A DNA stretch of 39,871 nucleotides, from the NCBI GenBank assembly GCA_947174365.1, contig CAMWIR010000009.1:1-39871 (forward strand), in the 5' to 3' direction. Position numbers and translations under genes: made by a program. Origin of the DNA: an uncultured Ruminococcus sp. Its GTDB lineage: Bacteria; Bacillota; Clostridia; Oscillospirales; Ruminococcaceae. The notes beneath the pieces were generated by a model. It had not been told where the DNA came from. It saw nothing but the letters and a program-made list of their open reading frames with translations, and did no database searches. Shown here piece after piece: positions 33,950-39,871 of the stretch (positions are counted from its first letter, which is position 1; the number at the start of each line of letters is the position of its first letter).

Positions 33950-35677
33950 ATGGCATTTCAAATTCAAAACGGTGTACTTACAAAATATACGGAGGACGGG
34001 AATACCGAGGTGATAGTTCCCGAGGGGGTAACGGTCATCGGGGACGACGCTTTTAACACGTGCAAAACCATTACAAGGGTAACATTGCCTATGGGCATAA
34101 AATGCATTGGGGAAAGAGCATTTTATTGGTGTAAAAGTCTTGAAGGCATAAACATTCCCGAGGGAGTCACAAGCATTGGGGAGGAGGCTTTTAAATTCTG
34201 CTCGCGCCTTGCGGAAATAACCCTCCCCGACAGCCTTGCGAATATCGGAGAAAGCGCTTTTGATGAATGCGGCAGCCTTTTGAGCATAGCAATTCCCGAG
34301 GGCATTGAAAGCCTTGGATATGAGGTGTTTGCCGACTGCCGAAGGCTTAAAAATGTAAAGCTGCCCGACAGTCTGACACACATTGGAAAGTATGCTTTCA
34401 GAAATTGTACAAGCCTTGAAGAAATTAATATTCCGAAGGGCGTAACAAGCATTGGGTATCAGACTTTTGAAAAAACGCCATGGCTTGAAAATAATCCCCA
34501 TGAAATGCTGACAGTGGGGGACGGTATACTTTTGCGATACAAGGGGGATAAGGAAACCCCAGTCATTGCCGACAGTATCAGATATATTGCCCCGGGTGCA
34601 TTCAAGGATTGCATGAACTTAAAAAGCATTACCCTGCCCGAAGGGATAACAAGTATTTCGGAATGGGCCTTTGCGCAATCGGGTCTTAGTAAAATAAGTC
34701 TGCCTCAAAGCCTTGAGGTTATTGAGGATTTTGCGTTTTTGGGCTCGGAGTTGAGCGAAATAAACCTGCCCCGCAGGCTTAAAAGCATTGGCGGCCTGGC
34801 CTTTTCCGAATGTAAAAAACTTAAAAGCATAAACGTTCCCGAAAGCGTTTCCGAAATCGGAGTGAGGGCTTTTATGGGCTGTACGGAGCTTGAAAGGATA
34901 AATATTCCGCAAAATATCAGGTACATTTACGCCGAGACCTTCGGCAGCTGCGAAAGCCTTACAAGTATTACGCTTTCCGAGGGACTTACAGCCATTGCCG
35001 AGCGGACTTTTTTCGGGTGCAAAAAACTTGAAAAAGTTAATATTCCCGACAATGTTACAAGCATTGGAAACAGCGCTTTTTGCGGGTGCAGCCGTCTTGC
35101 GGGCATAGATATTCCCGAGGGCGTTTCGGAAATAGGACGGAATGCTTTTGCCGATTGCTCGGGACTCCGAAATGTGAATATCCCCGACAGCGTTGCAAAA
35201 ATCGGCAGCAATGCTTTCGGGAACTGCTTTCATATAAAAAATTTCACGGTAAATATTGACGGCGTCTCGGTACATATTGACGCTCACGGTATCTTAGCGG
35301 CAAAGGAGGATATATCCAATGTTGTGGAAATGCTTCTTGCAAATGATTTTTCTGTGCGTATGAGCCACGTGATAAAATTCAAGGTAATTTTCGACTATTA
35401 CCTTGACACGGGGAATGCCGAATCGGAAAAATACATAAAGAAAAATTTTATGAAGCTTATGGAACAGCTGATTGACGAATCCGATACCGACCGTATTAAA
35501 AAAGCCTGCGAAAATACGTCTCTTATATCTGACCGGAATATTGACAAGCTGATCGAATACGCCGAGGAAACCGAGCGTTATACGAAAAAAACGGAGATAC
35601 GAGAGCTTCTGGAGGAGCAAAAAAAGCGATCGGGTAAAGACTTTTTTAATAAACGACTTGATCGGATATCCATTTAA
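33950..35677 (+). CDS. BspA-type leucine-rich repeat protein with a helical C-terminal domain
   Basis: A 575-residue protein. Residues about 20-430 form around 17 LRR_5-type repeats of about 23 residues, with the pattern I-P-[ED]-G/S-V-T-x-I-G-x-x-A-F-x-x-C-x-x-L. After them comes an unrecognised helical domain of about 140 residues, rich in Lys and Glu, ending FFNKRLDRISI. BspA-type proteins are usually secreted adhesins, but this one has no signal peptide and no anchor, so it is probably cytosolic. ATG follows GGAAAGGA. Single-gene unit with a consensus promoter; no clear terminator follows before the next promoter. The partner is unknown. Confidence 0.87.
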   Translation: MAFQIQNGVLTKYTEDGNTEVIVPEGVTVIGDDAFNTCKTITRVTLPMGIKCIGERAFYWCKSLEGINIPEGVTSIGEEAFKFCSRLAEITLPDSLANIGESAFDECGSLLSIAIPEGIESLGYEVFADCRRLKNVKLPDSLTHIGKYAFRNCTSLEEINIPKGVTSIGYQTFEKTPWLENNPHEMLTVGDGILLRYKGDKETPVIADSIRYIAPGAFKDCMNLKSITLPEGITSISEWAFAQSGLSKISLPQSLEVIEDFAFLGSELSEINLPRRLKSIGGLAFSECKKLKSINVPESVSEIGVRAFMGCTELERINIPQNIRYIYAETFGSCESLTSITLSEGLTAIAERTFFGCKKLEKVNIPDNVTSIGNSAFCGCSRLAGIDIPEGVSEIGRNAFADCSGLRNVNIPDSVAKIGSNAFGNCFHIKNFTVNIDGVSVHIDAHGILAAKEDISNVVEMLLANDFSVRMSHVIKFKVIFDYYLDTGNAESEKYIKKNFMKLMEQLIDESDTDRIKKACENTSLISDRNIDKLIEYAEETERYTKKTEIRELLEEQKKRSGKDFFNKRLDRISI

Positions 35678-35683
35678 GCTTTC

Positions 35684-35713
35684 TTGACATAGACTGTAAT
35701 TTTGTGGTATAAT
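35684..35713 (+). promoter_or_regulatory. Sigma-A promoter of the phosphatase gene
   Basis: Exact TTGACA (35684-35689), 18 bases, exact TATAAT (35708-35713), seven bases after the stop of the LRR gene. Confidence 0.85.
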
Positions 35714-35801
35714 TTTACCGTAAAAATGTAAAAGCCTTAGAGGCAATATATCGGATCGGGCAAGGCTTATCTTTAAACAAAATCCGGAAGGAGAACTTAT
35801 A

Positions 35802-36248
35802 TTGAAAAAAATATTATTTGTCTGCCACGGCAATATATGCCGCTCGCCCATGGCGGAATTTATAATGAAAAAGCTGGTAACGGACGAGGGACCCCAGGAG
35901 GATATTTACATAGAATCCGCCGCTGTGAGCAATGAGGAAACGGGAAATGATATGTACCCGCCCGCAAAGAGAAAGCTTACCGAAAAGGGTGTGCCTTTTG
36001 CAAAGCGCAGGGCAAGGACTGTCACCCGTGACGACTTTCGCAGCTTTGATCTTATCGTTGCCATGGATTCATACAATCTGCGGAATTTAGAGCGAATAGT
36101 CGGCAGGTCGGACAAGGTCTCAAAGCTGCTTGACCATACCTCCCGCAAGGGAGAGGACATTTCCGACCCTTGGTATTCGGGGGATTTTGAAACGGCATAT
36201 AACGATATTTACGAGGGGTGCAGAGGGCTGCTCGATGAATTAAAATAA
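35802..36248 (+). CDS. Low-molecular-weight protein-tyrosine phosphatase
   Basis: A 148-residue cytosolic phosphatase that in relatives removes phosphate from tyrosine, or from arginine in YwlE-type members. The phosphate-binding loop CHGNICRS sits at residues 8-15 (Cys8 nucleophile, Arg14), and the general acid is Asp122 in DPWYSGDF. The start is TTG, with GGAAGGAGAAC upstream giving a strong ribosome site; no closer ATG fits the family N-terminus. The GNAT gene follows 45 bases after the stop with no terminator between, so both are probably on one transcript. There is no tyrosine-kinase or capsule gene nearby. Confidence 0.93.
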   Translation: MKKILFVCHGNICRSPMAEFIMKKLVTDEGPQEDIYIESAAVSNEETGNDMYPPAKRKLTEKGVPFAKRRARTVTRDDFRSFDLIVAMDSYNLRNLERIVGRSDKVSKLLDHTSRKGEDISDPWYSGDFETAYNDIYEGCRGLLDELK

Positions 36249-36293
36249 CCGAATTGCAGCTTTGTATATCAAAAGAATTTTACGGGAAAAGCT

Positions 36294-36755
36294 ATGATAG
36301 AAATAATCGTTTACGAAATGTCACTGAGTAAAAAATTAAATTATAAAGCCGATATAATATGCATTCCTTTTGAGGAAAAATATTGGCGTGAATATATGAA
36401 AATCTACAATGAATGCTTTTATGAAATGCGAAAGGAACTGGAAATAGAACCGATAAATTTTTATTTCGATTACTCCCAAATGGAGGGCAAGGCGGATGCT
36501 ACTTTTCTTTATCTGCAAAACGGCGTGATAGCGGGGGCTGTTTCCTGTTATAAAAACGAGCTTGACGATTTGATAGTAAGCAAAGCTTTTCAAGGTCGGG
36601 GCATAGGCGAAAAACTGCTGCTGTGGGGAATAAACCGTATACAAATGCAGGGATATGAAGAGGTTATGCTGCACGCTGCTGAATGGAATAAAAATGCAGT
36701 AAGGCTATATTTGAAAAACGGATTTAAGGTTATCAAAAAAGAAAAAATACGGTGA
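36294..36755 (+). CDS. GNAT-family N-acetyltransferase, small
   Basis: A 153-residue single-domain GNAT enzyme. The acetyl-CoA-binding segment is VSKAFQGRGIGEKLLLWGI (Q/RxxGxG/A), and HAAEWNKNAVRLYLKNGFKVI is the typical final part with Asn-x-x-A-x-x-L-Y. The substrate is unknown. The ribosome site before the ATG is poor (GGGAAAA), and a second in-frame ATG lies eight codons on, so the start is uncertain. It is probably expressed with the preceding phosphatase. Its codon use is more A/T-rich than the neighbouring genes. Confidence 0.85.
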   Translation: MIEIIVYEMSLSKKLNYKADIICIPFEEKYWREYMKIYNECFYEMRKELEIEPINFYFDYSQMEGKADATFLYLQNGVIAGAVSCYKNELDDLIVSKAFQGRGIGEKLLLWGINRIQMQGYEEVMLHAAEWNKNAVRLYLKNGFKVIKKEKIR

Positions 36756-36851
36756 ATCCGGGCGGGGTGAATTTTGAAAAGCAGCTGTTCGGGGCATGAA
36801 AAATTTGATCCGTTCGGATATGTTAAATAATTGAAAGTTTGGCGAAAAATA

Positions 36852-36880
36852 TTGACTGTAATGTCAATATATGCTACAAT
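36852..36880 (+). promoter_or_regulatory. Promoter of the J-protein/permease operon with an overlapping 22-bp dyad
   Basis: TTGACT (36852-36857), 17 bases, TACAAT (36875-36880). ATATTGAC and GTCAATAT (36850-36871, 6-base centre) form a dyad that covers the -35 box, a plausible repressor operator. Confidence 0.72.
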
Positions 36881-36917
36881 TAATTAGTCGGCAATTAAAT
36901 TAAGGATATGATGAAAA

Positions 36918-37643
36918 ATGAGCCAAAACCCTTACAGCGTGCTTGGCGTAGACCCGAACGCGACCGAGGATGATATAAAAAAAGCCTACCGTGCTCTTGT
37001 AAAGCAGTATCACCCCGATCTGCACCCGGGAGATGAGGCAGCTGCCAAGAAAATGAGCGAGATCAACGAGGCGTATGAGCTTATAAGATCGGGCAATGCT
37101 CAGAAATATGACAGCGGTGTCGGCAGCGGCGATTTCTCGGGAAATATGCAGGGCAGCTACAGCCGTGACGGAGAAACGTTCTATTATTCATATATGGATC
37201 CCGATGACATTATTGAGGCAATTTTCGGCAGCATTGGCAGCTTTGCACGGTATGGGCACACGGGGGGCGGATTTAAGGCTGCGCCCAGCGATTATGACCT
37301 GTTTGAGCTTTTTGAAAAATATCTTGACCGAGGCTCTCTTTATCAGGCAGCCGCAGCCCTGAACGCCATTTCCGAAAGGGACGCAAAATGGCACTACTGC
37401 GCTGCCAGACTTTGCTATGAAAACGGCAATCTTTACGAGGCGCAAAGCCATGCTGAATGGGCGGTATCCTTAGAGCCGGGGAATGCAAAGTACAAAGAGC
37501 TTTATGACAAGATCGGAGAATATTATGAGGCGGCAGCCCGCCGTGAAAAACGTTCACGGATTCTTATGTCGGTAGTGGGATTCGTTTTTGCGGTGCTGTT
37601 TATTTTTCAGATGCTGCGTCCGCTGTTATCTACGGGAGGATGA
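36918..37643 (+). CDS. J-domain (DnaJ-like) protein with a C-terminal membrane helix
   Basis: A 241-residue co-chaperone-type protein. The J domain is residues 1-65 with HPD at 32-34. A Gly/Ser/Tyr-rich linker follows, then a TPR-like helical region (about 125-205, SLYQAAAALNAI and LYEAQSHAEWAVSLEPGNAKY), and a membrane helix near the end (about 214-232). It lacks the zinc-finger and client-binding domains of DnaJ, so it would recruit DnaK to a membrane site rather than act as the general co-chaperone. The next gene starts within its stop codon (ATGA), so translation is coupled. A possible operator covers its promoter. Confidence 0.9.
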   Translation: MSQNPYSVLGVDPNATEDDIKKAYRALVKQYHPDLHPGDEAAAKKMSEINEAYELIRSGNAQKYDSGVGSGDFSGNMQGSYSRDGETFYYSYMDPDDIIEAIFGSIGSFARYGHTGGGFKAAPSDYDLFELFEKYLDRGSLYQAAAALNAISERDAKWHYCAARLCYENGNLYEAQSHAEWAVSLEPGNAKYKELYDKIGEYYEAAARREKRSRILMSVVGFVFAVLFIFQMLRPLLSTGG

Positions 37644-38431
37644 GCCAAAATCAAATGGAGATAATAATTAAAATAATAGTCTGTTTTTTTGCGGGAATGG
37701 GCGCAGGGCTTGGCACGGGCTTTGCGGGCATGAGCGCTGCTGCGGTAATATCCCCAATGCTGGTAACATTTCTAGGTATACCCGCATATGAGGCGGTGGG
37801 GATAGCTCTTGCCTCGGATGTGCTTGCCAGTGCGGTCTCCGCATATACATACGGCAAAAATAAAAATCTCGACATAAAAAACGGACTGGTCATGATGGCG
37901 GCGGTGCTTATTTTTACCGCCGTGGGCAGCTATGTTTCAAGCCTTGTTCCCAATAAGACCATAGGCAGCTTTTCGGTGTTTATGACCTTTATTCTGGGAA
38001 TAAAATTTATCGTAAAGCCCGTGATGACCACAGGCTCTGCCATGGAAGCCCTGCCGCTCACGCAGAGAATAATCCGTTCGGTCGCCTGCGGTATGCTTAT
38101 CGGATTTATCTGCGGGTTTGTGGGAGCGGGAGGCGGCATGATGATGCTCCTTATTCTCACGAGCGTGCTTGGGTATGAGCTTAAAACCGCTGTCGGTACA
38201 AGCGTTTTTATAATGGCGTTCACCGCTCTTACAGGCTCGGTCTCCCACTTTGCCATAAGCGGGAAGCCGGATATTTCCGCTCTTGTTTTATGCGTTATTT
38301 TCACATTCATCTGGGCAAGGGTGGCGGCAAGATTTGCCAACAAGGCAAGCCCCAAAACGCTCAACAGAGCGGTTGGGATAATCCTGACGGCGCTTGGGGC
38401 GGTTATTATGGCGGTTAATTTCATATTGTAA
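37640..38431 (+). CDS. TauE/SafE-family membrane permease
   Basis: A 263-residue membrane protein with about eight helices, typical of the TauE/SafE (sulfite/anion exporter) family. Family marks are the two Gly-rich repeats GMGAGLGTGFAGMSAAA (about 19-35) and GFICGFVGAGGGMMML (about 155-170), one in each half. The natural substrate (sulfite, sulfonate or other organic anion) cannot be told from sequence. The ATG overlaps the stop of the J-protein gene by 4 bases, and the two ORFs begin with nearly the same 11 bases, ATGAGCCAAAA. A bidirectional terminator follows. Confidence 0.9.
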   Translation: MSQNQMEIIIKIIVCFFAGMGAGLGTGFAGMSAAAVISPMLVTFLGIPAYEAVGIALASDVLASAVSAYTYGKNKNLDIKNGLVMMAAVLIFTAVGSYVSSLVPNKTIGSFSVFMTFILGIKFIVKPVMTTGSAMEALPLTQRIIRSVACGMLIGFICGFVGAGGGMMMLLILTSVLGYELKTAVGTSVFIMAFTALTGSVSHFAISGKPDISALVLCVIFTFIWARVAARFANKASPKTLNRAVGIILTALGAVIMAVNFIL

Positions 38432-38437
38432 AAAATT

Positions 38438-38471
38438 AAAGGGCTGCTGCGATAATTGCAACAGCCCTTTT
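38438..38471. terminator. Bidirectional terminator between the permease and the Spo0A-like gene
   Basis: AAAGGGCTG (38438-38446) pairs with CAGCCCTTT (38462-38470), with inner TGC/GCA pairs. T runs follow on both strands. Confidence 0.8.
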
Positions 38472-38496
38472 GCATTGGCATTTTATCGGGATAAGG

Positions 38497-39291
38497 TCAT
38501 ACACTCAGAATAAAATGCTCCGCTTTCTTTCCCCTTGCCTCCAGCATAAGGCTGTCGCTGATAAGGGCAATAAGCTCGGAATTTGTGGGACGTGCTCCGC
38601 TGAAATCTATGCGGCAGTGAAGCCGTTTGCTTAAATATTCCTCGTCTCCCTCGGCTCTGTCCCAGGCAACGGTTATGGCATGGCGGATAGCCCTCTCCAC
38701 TCTTGCGGGGGTGGCGTCATGCAGACGTGCTATTTCGGGATAAAGCTCCTTGGTAACGCTCTCCAGAAGAGAGGGGTCGTTTATCACCAGCATGATTGCG
38801 GTGCGTATGTAGCGGTAGCCCTTGATGTTGGCGGGAATGCCTATTTTGCGGATTATCTTCGTGATACCGTCCTCCATGAGAGGCTGTAAAAGGGTTTCGG
38901 GCATCGGCTCCGGGGAAATATTTTCTCTTACCCCGACTCCCGTCATACTTCCCGAAATAAGGCATTTAAGCGTATACGGTTCGGGCAGGGCGGACAGACA
39001 GTAAATTTTCCCCAGATCCGCAAGAGGACTGTCCTCGGATTCTCCCAGTACAATGCACAGCGGACGGCATTCGCCCTCCAGCACCGTAAACGCCTTTGCC
39101 AGTTCTTCCCGTGCTATCCGCTCCGTATCTGCAATAACTGCGCAGGGAATGTCGGTGATTACGGTCCTTATCAGCGACATACTGTCGGGCTTAAAGCCCA
39201 CACATTCATATCCCAGTGAAGATAAAACGCTGCTTACTTTTCCGCTCTCGCTGACGCTAACGCAGACGGCAATTTTGTTGTTTTCATTCAT
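38497..39291 (-). CDS. Spo0A-like regulator with a degenerate receiver domain
   Basis: A 264-residue regulator. The C-terminal part (about 140-255) matches the Spo0A DNA-binding domain, with ITKIIRKIGIPANIKGYRYIRTAI, then YPEIARLHDATPARVERAIRHAI as the recognition region. The N-terminal 120 residues have the size and fold pattern of a receiver, but the acidic pocket near the N-terminus is missing (IAVCVSVSES) and the conserved Lys is not in place; Asp55 in VIADTE is the only phosphorylation candidate. It is therefore either a non-canonical Spo0A or a phosphorylation-independent relative. A frame 15 codons longer opens at 39336, but AAAAGGAGAAA precedes the ATG at 39291, which decides the start. 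Confidence 0.88.
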   Translation of the reverse strand: MNENNKIAVCVSVSESGKVSSVLSSLGYECVGFKPDSMSLIRTVITDIPCAVIADTERIAREELAKAFTVLEGECRPLCIVLGESEDSPLADLGKIYCLSALPEPYTLKCLISGSMTGVGVRENISPEPMPETLLQPLMEDGITKIIRKIGIPANIKGYRYIRTAIMLVINDPSLLESVTKELYPEIARLHDATPARVERAIRHAITVAWDRAEGDEEYLSKRLHCRIDFSGARPTNSELIALISDSLMLEARGKKAEHFILSV

Positions 39292-39367
39292 TTTAAAGAT
39301 TTCTCCTTTTAAAAAAATATTGTCGTCTTGAGTCATTTTTCCTTTGGTTTCTTTTTATCTTGTTTAA

Positions 39368-39425
39368 ATTTTAGCACATTGGGATTATTTTGTCAAACGC
39401 CTTTGCTATGGCGTTTTTTGTCGAA
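39368..39425 (-). promoter_or_regulatory. Promoter of the Spo0A-like gene with an upstream Spo0A-box match
   Basis: TTGACA (39391-39396), 17 bases, TAAAAT (39368-39373) on the minus strand. A TGTCGAA 7-mer, the Spo0A-box consensus, lies at 39419-39425, about 25 bases upstream of the -35 box; autoregulation is possible. A 7-bp hairpin with a T run on the + strand (39395-39419) sits between them although no + gene ends here. Confidence 0.72.
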
Positions 39426-39508
39426 TAATGCCGATGCTTTGAGAGGGTAAGAATATATTCGGGATAATTTTTTACAGTGTTTCACAATATGTAAAGGAAA
39501 TGATATAA

Positions 39509-39607
39509 ATGCCGTTTTTGGGAGCTATAAAATTTATCCGAATGTTCACGGAAATTTTGCAAATTTCTTTGAAATACTGCCTTGCAGGTTTACGTCGGGT
39601 ATGCTAA
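39509..39607 (+). CDS. Possible 32-residue hydrophobic, basic peptide
   Basis: An ATG with AAAGGA nine bases upstream opens a 32-codon frame ending in TAA at 39605-39607. The peptide MPFLGAIKFIRMFTEILQIS and on to CLAGLRRVC is hydrophobic with scattered basic residues, like many small membrane-active or regulatory peptides. No promoter is evident. It ends six bases before the TATAAT of the following RNA. It is too short to separate from chance on sequence alone. Confidence 0.3.
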   Translation: MPFLGAIKFIRMFTEILQISLKYCLAGLRRVC

Positions 39608-39612
39608 TGCGG

Positions 39613-39871
39613 TATAATATTTCAAGACTTTGAGGACAGCTCATAAAATTTAGTGCAGACGAAAGGGCGCGTGAGTTTGCAGGTCTGCACGTCTGTGTGA
39701 AAATACGTTACAAGCAAAGATACCGAAATGTCGGATATTAAAAATTTATGTAGGTTTGTCAATGATATTGAACACGAAAGTTAGAAAGAAATTCTAAGGG
39801 AGAAAGCCAACCCAAAGGACGCATAGGGCGGTTGTTAGAGCGATAAAGATGAGCTTTAAGCTGCTTATTAA
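39613..39871 (+). ncRNA. Candidate large structured RNA, 5' part, running off the window
   Basis: TATAAT (39613-39618) with a weak -35 (TTACGT, 39590-39595) precedes about 250 bases with no credible ORF and many hairpins. GTGCAGAC (39653-39660) pairs perfectly with GTCTGCAC (39683-39690). Around 39720-39740 CCGA pairs with TCGG, extended past one bulge. TTAGAA (39781-39786) pairs with TTCTAA (39792-39797). CAACC (39808-39812) pairs with GGTTG (39830-39834). Purine-rich linkers such as GAAAGGGCGC, AACACGAAAG and GCGATAAAGA are like those of large ornate RNAs and group II introns. No known class was identified with confidence. It continues past 39871. Confidence 0.45.

Noticed and set aside
39653-39871. 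Group II intron call for the right-edge RNA
   Set aside because: The AGCCAACC...GGTTG similarity is short, the 5' end is GTGCAG rather than GTGYG-like, and distances do not fit Ll.LtrB; kept only as one alternative.
1-39871. CRISPR arrays, insertion sequences, phage or conjugation genes
   Set aside because: No regularly spaced direct repeats, transposases, integrases or mobility genes were found in any frame.

Overview
The window looks like a chromosomal stretch from an anaerobic, low-GC Gram-positive bacterium of the Clostridia, most like the Ruminococcaceae/Oscillospiraceae. The signs are near-consensus sigma-A promoters (TTGACA, 17 bases, TATAAT) before most transcription units, strong AGGAGG-type ribosome binding sites, frequent TTG and GTG starts, a two-domain rubrerythrin, a Spo0A-type DNA-binding domain, a SpoIIIE/FtsK translocase beside a TepA-like ClpP-fold protease, a secreted GH5 glycanase, L-fucose isomerase and class II aldolase. 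No rRNA, tRNA, CRISPR array, transposase or phage gene was found. The assignment is inference from gene content.

Layout. 1-5700: the tail of an unknown small ORF, metG (-), a secreted GH5 glycanase with an inserted carbohydrate-binding-like segment (-), a SprA-like zinc metalloprotease (-), and a C39-like cysteine peptidase ORF split by a frameshift at a classic slippery heptamer (-). 5700-9460: a 612-residue unknown protein with a long disordered tail carrying about a dozen copies of a short motif (-), and a cytoplasmic-looking VWA protein (-). 9750-17280 (+): rubrerythrin, rmuC, a type Ic aspartate aminotransferase, an LRR membrane protein / unknown protein / DegV operon, and a DUF3592-like membrane protein. 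17500-22290 (-): tepA, uppP and spoIIIE/ftsK, with a structured 240-base leader before tepA. 22840-30840 (+): a membrane-anchored VWA protein with calcium-type repeats, an MTA/SAH deaminase (mtaD), fba, a GNAT enzyme, an unknown protein and a Nudix hydrolase. 31040-33690: an A/T-rich CPBP protease (+) convergent with fucI (-). 33950-38430 (+): a BspA-type LRR protein, a low-molecular-weight phosphatase with a GNAT enzyme, and a J-domain protein overlapping a TauE/SafE permease. 38497-39871: a Spo0A-like regulator with a degenerate receiver (-), then a non-coding end that holds a possible 32-residue ORF and the 5' part of what looks like a highly structured RNA running off the window.

How the genes relate. 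Most are single genes or two- to three-gene operons with their own promoter and terminator, typical of housekeeping chromosome rather than an island. Plausible functional groupings are tepA-uppP-spoIIIE (envelope, sporulation and DNA translocation), the GH5 enzyme and FucI with Fba (plant or mucin sugar use), RmuC with rubrerythrin (DNA and oxidative maintenance), and J-domain with TauE/SafE permease (translationally coupled). The least ordinary parts are the RNA at the right end, the bistable-looking tepA leader, the slippery-site peptidase, the repeat-motif protein and the divergent Spo0A-like regulator.
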